From Candidatus Bathyarchaeota archaeon (GTDB lineage Archaea > Thermoproteota > Bathyarchaeia > Bathyarchaeales > WAQA01), in contig WAQA01000151.1 in NCBI GenBank assembly GCA_015520475.1, positions 1 to 13,459 on the forward strand: a DNA stretch of 13,459 bases, in the 5' to 3' direction. A model generated the notes under the pieces. The model saw only the letters and a program-made list of their open reading frames with translations, did not search any database and was not told the DNA's origin. The translations under genes were made by a program, and so were the position numbers. Numbering within the stretch: position 1 is the stretch's first letter; the number at the start of each line of letters is the position of its first letter. Positions 1 to 8,143 of this stretch are shown piece by piece.

Positions 1-13
1 GAGTAATGCTTGT

Positions 14-3000
14 TCAGTTAAAGTACTCAGCAAGATCTAGTTGTCTAAAATCTTTTCCACTCTCAAATATTGAGTCAATCTCTTCCTCGACAAGCGATAA
101 TCTCTGAGCGTAATAGTTCGAGAGATTATATTTCTCAACAAGATGGAAGGCTTCTTTGAGGTATTTCTCGATACCCTTCCTATGAACAGTTAATGTTAAC
201 TCGCCTCCACACTTGAAGCATTTACCCTTAAGGGGTATCCTCCTATATCTCCTATTACATTTCTTACATCTGAACTTCTGTGTTGTGAATGCTCTAAGGT
301 TACCAGAAATATCCCTTATGAAGTGGGTTGTTAAAACTATCTCAGCAACCTTCTCAGCATCTACAGCCTCTATGATCTCAGCCAGTTCAAGCTGAACCTT
401 CAATTTGTCAAGCATGCTCTTCAATGTTTTATATATGCTCTCACGGTTTCCAAGGTTTATGTCTGAGACTGGAATCGTATAGCTGAAGCCTTGAAATTGA
501 GATTCAGAACCTAGCCTATGCTTAACTATCTCGATGTTCTTCATGAAGCTTCTAGCTGGAACCTTACTTAGCGTGCTCTCATAGAACATTAATGGGTATC
601 TTGACGCTACATCCAGTTCATGAGCCTGTCTCTGAACCTCCTTAGGATTTATCTTACTTATAATGAACATTGGCGAATCCATTATCCCGCCTATCTGAGC
701 CGGTAAGTAAGCCTTAGAAAAGTTTAGGAAGGCATCGAGAGCTAACATTATGCTATCCTCGTCTCCATCACAGTCCCTACGTTTGGCTGAGTGCCAGAAT
801 GGATGGGCGAAGCAGACGTTTAATTTGGTGAACCCTATTATTCTTCCCAGAGCCCCGGCACAGGTATGCGGGGCTAACCCAATAATTAGATGCCCTATCA
901 AATCCTCTTTCCGCTTAACGTTATAGTATGGCTTGAGACCGTAAACCTTCTCTAAAAGCTCATCTATGAAACCTGCTACACGTATAAAGTAATTGATGCT
1001 CTTCTGGGGAATTATAACGTCTTGAATCTTCAACTCGCAGATTTGATCCTCCCTCTCTAAGGGATCTCCTCTATAATCATAATGGTATCCGAGCTCCTTC
1101 AGCTTCTCCACTGAAACCCCTATCTCTGAAGGTTTGAAATGGGTTAGAGGGGCGTTGGTAGCGTCGAAACGTACAGTACCATCCTTATAAACTGAAAGTT
1201 TATATTTTGCCCTTAAAATTCCCTTCTCAATTATTTCAGGGGTCATCGTCTTATTCGTTAAGCCCTTAACCCCCTTGATGTGATCTGGAGTGAACCTTAA
1301 CTTTCTACATGCCTCTTCAACAAGTTCCTTAACATTTACAAGTTGCTTCTCAAAGGTTCTAGTGGCAACCTTACATGCTGGACAGTTCTCCTCTTTACCT
1401 TCGAATGTTCTTCCACATCTTGGACAGTTAAACTCGATCTCTGTACGTGAACCGCACTGTGGACATAGACATCTAAAGGTTTCCGTCTGGCAGGATGGAC
1501 ATTTACGTTTAACTATCTCTACATCAATCACTCCCTTATCTACGGCCTTCATGAGATCCCTCTGCGCTCCACCGTAAAGTCCAACTGGAAAAAGCACATG
1601 GACTGGAGGCTTCATATCCCTCTTCTTAGCCTTCTCTGGACGGCCTACCCTAGCACCTATAAAGGATCCAGCCTTATCTCTAAGGAGAAGCCCGCTTATC
1701 TCCTTAATATTTTCAAGTATGTCTCTTTTAGGCTGGATAGTTGCGTCTGGATCATGCATGCCTAGCGTGGCAGTGAAGGCCGCCGCGTCTTCTCCTTCTA
1801 TAAGAATCCTGTCTTCAACGATTCGATGTGGAATACATATCTTCTCGAGTATACGTTTTATGTGGCTTCCATATTCTCCCTCTACCTTGAATGTTAAGCC
1901 ATTGTCAGATACTCTTCTGGATGAGGAGAGCCACTTTCTCAACACGATCAATTCTTCACAGGATATGTTACGCCAGAAGAATGTGAATCTTGGATGCAAG
2001 GGCACCCTCAAAACTTTACATATTGAGAGGGCCTCTCTAATGTCTGGTTTAACCTTGAAGGGATCCTCAAGCATAGATTTAAGCCTGCCCTCTGAGATTC
2101 CAATTGAGGAAGCCGCCAACCTCAAGTCTCCATTAAATATCTTCGAGATTGATGATGAGACCTCCTCACTCCACCATTCCTCAGTGTATCCTGAAGGTAG
2201 AAGCGCCTTGTTATTGTATAGGAAATCTCCGAAGCTCACAAGTAGATCTCCAAGGAATAGTATCCTCTCAATTCTATCTTGGACTTGATCAATATTTTCG
2301 GATGAGACTCTAACCACTGAACCGTCATCCAATCTGACTATTGGAGTTTCAATAGAGTCTACTGGAAGTACAACACCAGACTTTCCAGGAGTCTCTATTT
2401 TGAGCTGTGTTCCTCCAGCAATAAAGTTCTTGAGAATTCTCATTGTTAAGGGATGAACTCCGACGGCAGCTAAACCTGTGTTCCTAGCTCTTCCATACCT
2501 AAGCCTGAACCCGCCTGTTCTAGATGGGAATGACAGTATTGGTCTTCCAGCTGGGACATCCTCCATGAAGCCAGCGTTCTTTTTAACCCGTATCTCTCTG
2601 ATATCCTTCAGCCAGTCCCATCCTTGAATATGCAAGTCCTCAACTACTGCTAGAACCTTAGCTGATCGTCCTATGATTCCATCGTTTATTACTCTGAGCG
2701 CTCCACCCCTCACACCGTTCGTTTCTACTCTGGGAAGGTTTCTGAATGATGAAACTTCAACCGGGTTAGATTGGATACCTGTAACCTCAACTGGTAGAAG
2801 CTCTAGGGCCCTTCTAACCTCCTCATCTGAGACGTGATACTGGAACCTGCCGACCTCCCTTTCATAGAGTCTAAGCTCCTCTATGAACCTTCCTATCTCC
2901 TCAGAGGTAGGTTTATAACGGTCCAAACGTAGAAGCCGTCTGACGAAATCCGCTATTACAGGGGTTAATGCTGTCTCGGTTCCTCCTGCCGAACGTATTG

Positions 3001-3436
3001 GACCTGCAAAGTAAATGGCCAAGTATCTTGTCTTGTCAGGATTAGATTTTATAGATACCTTCGTTATTCCTTCGGTGTAAACGGCTGCCGTCACACCCTC
3101 AGTTAAGATTGCAACTGCTGTTCTAACTGCTTGATCAGCGGCTTCCTCATCCTCTAAATGTCCAAACCTGCCATAAACTATCTCCTCAGCTATCTTAAAT
3201 GCTACCTCTTCACGAGGCATCTTCTCGCTGAGCTCTCTTATTCTCTCAGCAACTCCAGGAGGTCCGATGAAGTTCTCCACTAGATCCGCGAGGTCCTCAG
3301 CTATTCTACATTCAGGAGTTAATTCTGGATCTAAACCTTTCCTACGGGCCTCCTCAGCCACCTTATATATCCGTTCTAGTTCCTCCAGCAGCGATTTTAG
3401 GTATGTTTGATACTCCCTACTCATCTTCTGGTTCAA
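14..3436 (-). CDS. polC: Family-D DNA polymerase large (catalytic) subunit DP2
   Basis: This is the polymerizing subunit of archaeal replicative PolD, which normally pairs with the exonuclease subunit DP1; DP1 is not in this window. The protein has 1140 residues, close to the usual length, and is uninterrupted, with no intein. The family signature AGPIRSAGGTETALTP is at about 144-159. A conserved segment with YGGAQRD lies at about 621-627. A large zinc-binding insert starts at C646 with four CxxC-type pairs up to C688. The catalytic acidic motif DCDGDED is at 888-894; in this family the aspartates coordinate Mg2+ in the RNA-polymerase-like double-psi barrel. A second zinc ribbon has pairs at C1057/C1060 and C1073/C1076. 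The C-terminus RQLDLAEYFN contains a canonical PCNA-binding PIP box (Q1132 to F1139). The start is TTG at 3436, supported by GAGGAT nine bases upstream; ATG at 3424 is the alternative. It is the last gene of the left operon. Confidence 0.97.
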   Translation of the reverse strand: MNQKMSREYQTYLKSLLEELERIYKVAEEARRKGLDPELTPECRIAEDLADLVENFIGPPGVAERIRELSEKMPREEVAFKIAEEIVYGRFGHLEDEEAADQAVRTAVAILTEGVTAAVYTEGITKVSIKSNPDKTRYLAIYFAGPIRSAGGTETALTPVIADFVRRLLRLDRYKPTSEEIGRFIEELRLYEREVGRFQYHVSDEEVRRALELLPVEVTGIQSNPVEVSSFRNLPRVETNGVRGGALRVINDGIIGRSAKVLAVVEDLHIQGWDWLKDIREIRVKKNAGFMEDVPAGRPILSFPSRTGGFRLRYGRARNTGLAAVGVHPLTMRILKNFIAGGTQLKIETPGKSGVVLPVDSIETPIVRLDDGSVVRVSSENIDQVQDRIERILFLGDLLVSFGDFLYNNKALLPSGYTEEWWSEEVSSSISKIFNGDLRLAASSIGISEGRLKSMLEDPFKVKPDIREALSICKVLRVPLHPRFTFFWRNISCEELIVLRKWLSSSRRVSDNGLTFKVEGEYGSHIKRILEKICIPHRIVEDRILIEGEDAAAFTATLGMHDPDATIQPKRDILENIKEISGLLLRDKAGSFIGARVGRPEKAKKRDMKPPVHVLFPVGLYGGAQRDLMKAVDKGVIDVEIVKRKCPSCQTETFRCLCPQCGSRTEIEFNCPRCGRTFEGKEENCPACKVATRTFEKQLVNVKELVEEACRKLRFTPDHIKGVKGLTNKTMTPEIIEKGILRAKYKLSVYKDGTVRFDATNAPLTHFKPSEIGVSVEKLKELGYHYDYRGDPLEREDQICELKIQDVIIPQKSINYFIRVAGFIDELLEKVYGLKPYYNVKRKEDLIGHLIIGLAPHTCAGALGRIIGFTKLNVCFAHPFWHSAKRRDCDGDEDSIMLALDAFLNFSKAYLPAQIGGIMDSPMFIISKINPKEVQRQAHELDVASRYPLMFYESTLSKVPARSFMKNIEIVKHRLGSESQFQGFSYTIPVSDINLGNRESIYKTLKSMLDKLKVQLELAEIIEAVDAEKVAEIVLTTHFIRDISGNLRAFTTQKFRCKKCNRRYRRIPLKGKCFKCGGELTLTVHRKGIEKYLKEAFHLVEKYNLSNYYAQRLSLVEEEIDSIFESGKDFRQLDLAEYFN

Positions 3437-3445
3437 GGCGGATCC

Positions 3446-3451
3446 ATCCTC
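3446..3451 (-). promoter_or_regulatory. Ribosome binding site deciding the DP2 start
   Basis: GAGGAT on the minus strand lies nine bases before the TTG at 3436. It would be 21 bases before the ATG at 3424. The spacing favours the TTG start, adding four residues (MNQK) to the protein. This is read from the sequence; no start has been verified. Confidence 0.5.
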
Positions 3452-3472
3452 GCGGAAATTGGAACTATAGAC

Positions 3473-3787
3473 CTATAATTCAGTGTGGATCCTACATAGA
3501 ATTATAGTGTTCCACTTCTCCCTCTTCTTCCCAATCTTCTTCTTATAGGCCTCACTTGCTATCTTGGATCTCTCCTCAACACATTTAACGCAGATGTTAT
3601 GTCTCATATCCGAGGGGCCGTCACATTGACCGCAGTTCAGAAGGAGAGCTTCACCTAGACTCTTCAATGTTGTCCAAGCAAACTCTTTCTCGTGATATTC
3701 AGGTTCAAATTCAGGCCATATATCATAAATGTCATCGCGATTTAAAGCCTTCTTTAAAGCCTTAAAGTAATTCTCAAATGATGTCAT
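3473..3787 (-). CDS. Small CxxC/CxxC zinc-ribbon-like protein of unknown function
   Basis: I do not recognise a named family for this 104-residue protein. The N-terminal half is acidic and aromatic (IWPEFEPEYHEKEF at about 23-36). The middle holds CGQC (C52, C55) and CVKC (C66, C69) ten residues apart, the spacing of a small zinc ribbon. The C-terminal third is strongly basic (KKKIGKKREK), which would suit nucleic-acid binding. It starts with ATG, preceded by a GTGGGA-like ribosome site. It sits 21 nt after the GGGP synthase and 36 nt before DP2 on the same strand, so it is almost certainly co-transcribed with the polymerase. The intact frame, the Cys pattern and the operon position make it a real gene. 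A role near PolD is inference only. Confidence 0.8.
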   Translation of the reverse strand: MTSFENYFKALKKALNRDDIYDIWPEFEPEYHEKEFAWTTLKSLGEALLLNCGQCDGPSDMRHNICVKCVEERSKIASEAYKKKIGKKREKWNTIILCRIHTEL

Positions 3788-3808
3788 AACAATCCCACAT
3801 TAAATTTT

Positions 3809-4579
3809 TTAAGCCTTCAGCGAGGCTCCTTCCCTTATACCCTCTATTATCTCGGAGAGTCTCCCCTTTAATTTTTCCCCGCCGATCTCCTCCAGAAGGG
3901 TTCCGGTAACTATGATGTCCGCTCCGGCTGAAGCGGCTGCTTTAGCCTGTTCCCGAGTCTTTATGCCACCGCCAACTATCAATGGAATATCGATTACATT
4001 CCTAACCATTCTGATCATCTCTGCTGGAACGGGACGTTTAACTCCGGATCCAGCCTCTAAATATACGAAGCGCATACCAAGATACTGAGCTGCCAATGCA
4101 TGTGCAGAGGCAAGTTCAGGCTTGTTATATGGAATTGGACAGGCCTTCCCTATGACGCCGGCTGATCCTCCCTCACCTATTATTATATAGCCTAAGGGAA
4201 TAGGCTCTAGACCGTAAACCCTTATTAATGGAGCTCCTAAAATCTGGGCGCCAACTATAAAGTAGGGATCAAAAGAGTTCAATAAGGACATAAACCATAT
4301 CGCATCAGCATACCTGCTTATCCCAGTTATATTATTCGGGAAAAGTATAACGGGGATGTCAACAGAATCCTTAATAGACCTTATTACATCATCTAGATGA
4401 GTTACGGATGCAAGTGTTGTGCCCCCTATCATTATAGCTGAGGAATCACTTCTCTCAGCCTCACCAGCAATATAAGATGCTGATTCAGAATCAACCTTCT
4501 CAGGATCTATAAGAGCCATATGTATGGATCCCTCTTTACGTATCCTTTCAAGAATATACTCTTCTACTCTCCCGATCAT
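3809..4579 (-). CDS. Geranylgeranylglyceryl phosphate synthase (GGGPS)
   Basis: This enzyme joins geranylgeranyl diphosphate to sn-glycerol-1-phosphate, forming the first ether bond of archaeal membrane lipids. It is an Mg2+-dependent cytosolic TIM-barrel prenyltransferase. The 256 residues carry the family motifs in order: ALIDPEK (about 22-28, metal site), IMIGGTT (49-55), ILFPNN (78-83), PLGYIIIGEGGSAGVIGKA (128-146), YLEAGSG (173-179) and IVGGGIK (201-207) followed by TGT (225-227). The last three form the glycerol-phosphate site. The motif style looks like the group II (larger, oligomeric) branch rather than the related bacterial PcrB. The ATG at 4579 has a strong ribosome site, AAGGAG, nine bases upstream, placed next to the stop of the preceding elf1 gene. 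It is the second gene of the operon. Confidence 0.95.
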   Translation of the reverse strand: MIGRVEEYILERIRKEGSIHMALIDPEKVDSESASYIAGEAERSDSSAIMIGGTTLASVTHLDDVIRSIKDSVDIPVILFPNNITGISRYADAIWFMSLLNSFDPYFIVGAQILGAPLIRVYGLEPIPLGYIIIGEGGSAGVIGKACPIPYNKPELASAHALAAQYLGMRFVYLEAGSGVKRPVPAEMIRMVRNVIDIPLIVGGGIKTREQAKAAASAGADIIVTGTLLEEIGGEKLKGRLSEIIEGIREGASLKA

Positions 4580-4595
4580 CTAGGTATGCTCCTTT

Positions 4596-4832
4596 TCACC
4601 GTGTAAGCTCATAATATTTATCCGTAAATTCACAGTATACGTCAATGGCTTCGAGGTTAGGTTTCACTGGAACCTCATCTGTAAGGCCGCAGCCCCCACA
4701 CTTAACGATGGCTTTACCTTCATCCTTCAAAAATTCAACCTTCACAGTCTGCTTTCCACATTTTGGACAGTTAAAAACTTTCGGTAGCTTCCTCTTTGGC
4801 AGCCGGATTATCTTCCTTCTTCTCCTACCCAT
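4596..4832 (-). CDS. elf1: Elf1-like archaeal transcription elongation factor (zinc ribbon)
   Basis: This small basic zinc-ribbon protein belongs to the Elf1 family, which binds transcribing RNA polymerase and aids elongation. I start it at the ATG at 4832, giving 78 residues. The family begins with a short Arg/Lys-rich tail, here MGRRRRKIIRLPKRK, and the 26 extra residues of the longer frame (ATG at 4910) do not look like the family. The zinc ligands are C22/C25 (CPKC) and C45/C48 (CGGC). The C-terminal EAIDVYCEFTDKYYE matches the characteristic IDVY..F.D ending. A TATA-like element about 27 nt upstream of this ATG would give a leaderless transcript, which also supports the short form. It is the first gene of the operon with GGGPS and DP2. 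Confidence 0.85.
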   Translation of the reverse strand: MGRRRRKIIRLPKRKLPKVFNCPKCGKQTVKVEFLKDEGKAIVKCGGCGLTDEVPVKPNLEAIDVYCEFTDKYYELTR

Positions 4833-4856
4833 CCCAGATGCAACTCCGCTTATGTG

Positions 4857-4866
4857 AATATTATAG
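4857..4866 (-). promoter_or_regulatory. TATA-like element for the elf1-GGGPS-DP2 operon
   Basis: CTATAATATT on the minus strand is centred about 30 nt before the elf1 ATG at 4832. Archaeal TATA boxes usually sit 25-28 nt before the transcription start, so the RNA would begin at or next to the ATG (leaderless). No Shine-Dalgarno sequence precedes that ATG, which agrees. The role is inferred from sequence and spacing. Confidence 0.45.
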
Positions 4867-4980
4867 TCTCCTTCTAATAAGTTATCTGAGGAAGTATATA
4901 GAGTTGACATCGGTCATCATCGAATAGTCAAAGGAAGTGGGGTAGGATGAGAGGGAAGACTTAACTTTTCCCTCACAATT

Positions 4981-4990
4981 AAAAATATCA
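4981..4990 (+). promoter_or_regulatory. Possible TATA element for the 5017-10075 cluster
   Basis: AAAAATATCA is centred about 31 nt before the ATG at 5017, a distance suited to an archaeal TATA box driving a near-leaderless transcript. A GTGGGG tract five bases before the ATG could serve as a ribosome site if transcription begins earlier. The call is weak because the surrounding region is generally A/T-rich. Confidence 0.3.
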
Positions 4991-5016
4991 AGTTAATATG
5001 GTAGAGTGGGGTATGT

Positions 5017-6966
5017 ATGTTTCATTCAATCGCCTCAAAAATCAAGAAGGAGATCTCTGGAGGATTAGCGAAGGAATACGCCTCCAAAATATACTCGACT
5101 GATCGTTATAATAGCTTCGACAAGTTCCATGAGACGGCTAAGTACTGCGCCGAAGTGATGGAGAGCATAGGCCTAGTAGATGTTGAAGTTCTATCCTACA
5201 GGGCTGATGGGAGAACTGCCTATGGAGACTGGATTATCCCGAGGGCATGGGATGTTGAAGATGCCGAATTAGAAATAGTTGAGCCTGCTGAATTTGCTGG
5301 AACAATAGTTAGGTATCGAGAAGAGCCTGCATGTCTCTTTATGCTGAGCGCTCCAACCCCAAAGGATGGGGTGGAAGCTGAGATAGTAAGGGTTGAGGAC
5401 TGCACTGACCCAAAAGACTACGCTGGAAAAGATATAAATGGAAAGATAATCTTCACGTCGACGAGACCATATAAGGTTAAAGAGTACCTCCTGAATTCAG
5501 GGGCGATAGGGCTTATCTGTGATGAGGGAAGGATAACAGAGCCTGATCTAATAGTATGGGACAACTACTCATTTGCTCCGCGAAACGATAAAGGCCTCTT
5601 CGGCTTCTCAATATCTAAGAATCAAGGATTAAGACTGAAGAGAATAATGAAGATGGCTGAAACGTCTGGAAGAAAAGTTAAGGTTAAAGCAACGATTAAA
5701 GCTCGCCTATACGATGGAACAGCAGATGTAGTTACAGGGGTCCTGCCTGGAAGGCGAAGGGATGAGGAGGTCCTTGCACTCGCCCACCTCTACGAGATAG
5801 GAGCAAATGATAACGCGTCTGGAGTGGGATTAACACTTGAAACAATGAGGACCCTGAGAACACTCATAGCAGAGAATAAGCTGGAGAAACCTAAAAGATC
5901 TATAAGGGCGCTCTTCGGCTTCGAATGCTGCGGCTTCATGGCATACGTTATGGATCACCCTGAAATAATTAAGCGTCAAGTGGCAGCTATAAACCCTGAC
6001 ATGGTCGGAGAAAATCAGGAGAAATGTGGAAGTATCCTGAGAATCCATTTAACACCGGGATCAAATCCTTCATACATAGATGCCCTAATAAAAATTATGG
6101 TTGAAGAGATAATATGCCAGGAGAACCCCTTCTTCAGATGGAAGATATATCCATTTGTAATATGCGACAGTTTCATAGCTGATCCTATGATAGGTGTTCC
6201 AAGCGTATCACTTATGCAGATGCCTGACAGATACTATCACAGCTCAATGGACACTCCGGATAAGATAGATCCTGAAAGTATGAGGCAGATAGGAACAGTC
6301 ATCGGAACATACCTCTACTTCATAGCTAATGCTGGAGTGAAAGAGGGTTTATGGCTGGCTGAACTAGTGAAGGATCAAGCCTTAAAAGAGATGATCGAAG
6401 AGAAGATCCGTTTTACGGCGAGTCTACTCAGTATGAAGGAGCATGGTAGGCTCGGAGAAGCAGCGAGAGAATTCCTTGAGAGGATGAATTATCTAACCTA
6501 CAGAAACAAGGAATCCATAAAGAAAATCCTAAAAATAACCGGTGAAGACCCTAAGGTAAAAGAAGCACTGCAACTAAACATGGAAGAGATATCTAAAGGC
6601 TGCAGAAGACAGATAATGGATGCTAGAAGAATCGTTAGAAAGGCTGGATTAGAATGGAAAGTTAAGCGACGTAAACCCACAAAACTTGAATTAAAGGCAG
6701 CTTCAATGATTCCTGAGAGACTTAAACCAGGCCCATTAACCCTAGAAACGCTTCCTGAAGAGGCACGTTTCAAAGAGAGGTGGAAACCATCTTGGCAGGC
6801 ATACTTTAACGTGAACCTTTACTGGGCAGATGGGAAGAGAAGCGTCCTGGAGATATATAGATGGTCCAGACATGAAACCGGCAGAGTTAAACTTGAAGAC
6901 TTAATAGACTATCTCGAGTTCCTAGAAAAGTATGGATATGTAAGGTTGAAGAGGAAGGTGGAATAG
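5017..6966 (+). CDS. M28/DUF4910-like metallopeptidase-type protein with PA-like insert and C-terminal extension
   Basis: This is a 649-residue predicted cytosolic hydrolase, probably an aminopeptidase or amidase. The N-terminal part contains GDWIIPRAWDVEDAELEI (about 70-87), typical of DUF4910-type M28 relatives. Residues about 120-220 resemble a PA domain (DYAGKDINGKIIF). The zinc-peptidase core shows AHLYEIGANDNASGVG (H257, D265), FGFECCG (E303), NPDMVG (D328) and YYHSSMDTPDKID (H408). These match the M28 order His, Asp, Glu, Asp, His. E260 stands where relatives often have a second His (HLxHP), and C304 replaces the second Glu of the classical EE pair. Residues about 450-649 are a helical extension ending in a DGKRSVLEIYRW...LEKYGYVRL segment that looks like a winged helix. 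No signal peptide or membrane segment is visible. It is first of three same-strand genes; the next starts six bases after its stop. The substrate is unknown. Confidence 0.8.
   Translation: MFHSIASKIKKEISGGLAKEYASKIYSTDRYNSFDKFHETAKYCAEVMESIGLVDVEVLSYRADGRTAYGDWIIPRAWDVEDAELEIVEPAEFAGTIVRYREEPACLFMLSAPTPKDGVEAEIVRVEDCTDPKDYAGKDINGKIIFTSTRPYKVKEYLLNSGAIGLICDEGRITEPDLIVWDNYSFAPRNDKGLFGFSISKNQGLRLKRIMKMAETSGRKVKVKATIKARLYDGTADVVTGVLPGRRRDEEVLALAHLYEIGANDNASGVGLTLETMRTLRTLIAENKLEKPKRSIRALFGFECCGFMAYVMDHPEIIKRQVAAINPDMVGENQEKCGSILRIHLTPGSNPSYIDALIKIMVEEIICQENPFFRWKIYPFVICDSFIADPMIGVPSVSLMQMPDRYYHSSMDTPDKIDPESMRQIGTVIGTYLYFIANAGVKEGLWLAELVKDQALKEMIEEKIRFTASLLSMKEHGRLGEAAREFLERMNYLTYRNKESIKKILKITGEDPKVKEALQLNMEEISKGCRRQIMDARRIVRKAGLEWKVKRRKPTKLELKAASMIPERLKPGPLTLETLPEEARFKERWKPSWQAYFNVNLYWADGKRSVLEIYRWSRHETGRVKLEDLIDYLEFLEKYGYVRLKRKVE
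6951..6961 (+). promoter_or_regulatory. Ribosome binding site for the TTG start at 6972
   Basis: GAGGAAGGTGG lies at the end of the preceding gene, with its AGGTG core 11 bases before the TTG at 6972. The alternative ATG at 7002 has no comparable sequence in front. This favours the TTG start and suggests translational coupling. Confidence 0.45.
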
Positions 6967-6971
6967 AAATA

Positions 6972-8102
6972 TTGCTCCCTGACATAGGCATATACTATGA
7001 AATGGCTGATTCAGTCTCCGCCTCCATCAAACCTTCCCTCTCATACCTAACGAGGAAATGGCCTGAAATAGAAGCTTGGAGGGTGAGGGCAAGAGCAAAA
7101 GTATATGAACTATTAGCATTCGATCCTGAAGATGTTCCCTTAAACCCAAGGATCGAATCGCGCCGTGTAAAAGGTGATATAATCATAGAAGAGATATCCT
7201 ATGAGATGCCATATGGGCCTAGGGCGAGAGGATTCTTCCTCTACCCGGAAAAGAGGAGGGGGAAACTACCCGCCTTCATAGCTCTCCATGATCACTCAGG
7301 ATTCTACTATTACGGAAAAGAGAAGATATCTGAAGTTCAAAACGAACCCAAAATCCTCATAGAATTCAAGAAGAAGCGTTACTCTGGTAGGAGCTGGGCT
7401 AATGAACTGGCACGGAGAGGCTTTGCGGTTCTAGTAATGGATAACTTCCTCTGGGGAAGCAGAAGAATCCCTGTAGAATCGCTCAACGAAGAATTCCAAA
7501 AAGAATTTAAGGGCTTGAAGCCCGGCTCAGAAGAGTATATACGGCGATATAACTCGCTAATATACAAGCTTGAACATGTAATCGCAAAGACTTTCTTTGC
7601 AGCTGGAACAACATGGCCTGGAATATTCACATATGAAGACCGGAGAAGTATAGATTACCTACTTACAAGACCAGAGATAGACCCTGCTAGAATCGGATGT
7701 GGAGGACTTTCAGGAGGAGGACTGCGAACGATCTTCCTAGCAGGCCTCGACCCAAGAATAAAATGTGCAGTATGTATAGGGTTTATGAGTACATTCCGTG
7801 AACTACTCCGAAACCATGTTAAATGTCATACATGGATGCTATACGTTCCCCATCTCCCACGCTACCTTGACCTACCAGACATAATAACGTTACACGCTCC
7901 AAAACCATTGATGATACAATACAACTTGGAGGATCAACTATACACCCTGAAAGGACAGAGAGAAGCAGACCGGAAGATCGCTGAAGTATACTCTAAAATG
8001 GGATGCCCAGAAAACTACTCTGGAAGATTCTATAAGGGCCCGCATAAATTTGATGCTGAGATGCAAGAAGACATGTTCAAATGGCTGCAACACAATTTAT
8101 AA
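6972..8102 (+). CDS. Alpha/beta hydrolase (dienelactone hydrolase / acetyl xylan esterase-like)
   Basis: This 376-residue serine hydrolase is likely a cytosolic esterase. A roughly 90-residue N-terminal helical and strand region precedes the fold. The oxyanion-hole strand is AFIALHDHSG (about 101-110). The nucleophile elbow is GGLSGGG (S247 in GxSxG). The probable acid is D321 in YNLEDQLY, and the catalytic histidine is H358 in GPHKFD. This Ser-Asp-His order and spacing match dienelactone-hydrolase and acetyl-xylan-esterase type enzymes, which cleave carboxylic esters. There is an insert at about 160-220 between the core strands. The start is TTG at 6972; ATG at 7002 would remove ten residues. 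The gene lies five bases after the M28-like gene and before a glycoside-hydrolase-like gene, so it may remove acyl groups from a shared substrate. No signal peptide is seen. The exact substrate cannot be read from the sequence. Confidence 0.85.
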   Translation: MLPDIGIYYEMADSVSASIKPSLSYLTRKWPEIEAWRVRARAKVYELLAFDPEDVPLNPRIESRRVKGDIIIEEISYEMPYGPRARGFFLYPEKRRGKLPAFIALHDHSGFYYYGKEKISEVQNEPKILIEFKKKRYSGRSWANELARRGFAVLVMDNFLWGSRRIPVESLNEEFQKEFKGLKPGSEEYIRRYNSLIYKLEHVIAKTFFAAGTTWPGIFTYEDRRSIDYLLTRPEIDPARIGCGGLSGGGLRTIFLAGLDPRIKCAVCIGFMSTFRELLRNHVKCHTWMLYVPHLPRYLDLPDIITLHAPKPLMIQYNLEDQLYTLKGQREADRKIAEVYSKMGCPENYSGRFYKGPHKFDAEMQEDMFKWLQHNL

Positions 8103-8130
8103 CAGATTATATTTGTTAATAGAGGTTCAT

Positions 8131-8135
8131 GAGGT
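8131..8135 (+). promoter_or_regulatory. Ribosome binding site for the TTG start at 8144
   Basis: GAGGT lies eight bases before the in-frame TTG at 8144. The nearby ATG at 8148 is out of frame, so TTG is the only sensible start before the conserved N-terminus. Confidence 0.55.
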
Positions 8136-8143
8136 AGAATCAG

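Larger units (their letters stand above)
4833..5016. other. Divergent intergenic region between elf1 and the hydrolase cluster
   Basis: This 184-base stretch separates two operons that run in opposite directions and must hold both promoters. I see the TATA-like element for elf1 and an A/T-rich stretch before the 5017 gene. Between them is a purine-rich block (about 4930-4960) with no clear inverted repeat. A longer reading frame for elf1 crosses part of it, but I judge that non-coding. No RNA gene is recognisable. Confidence 0.6.

Noticed and set aside
1719..2288. 189-codon plus-strand open frame opposite DP2
   Set aside because: It lies entirely antisense to the well-conserved DP2 coding region, its product has no recognisable motif and is Ser/Leu-rich as expected from an antisense frame.
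778..2591. Possible intein in DP2, as found in some PolD large subunits
   Set aside because: The protein has the normal uninterrupted length and the catalytic motif DCDGDED is contiguous, with no splicing motifs.
4833..4910. N-terminal extension of elf1 from the ATG at 4910
   Set aside because: The 26 extra residues are unlike the Elf1 family, have no ribosome site, and the TATA-like element would lie inside the coding sequence.
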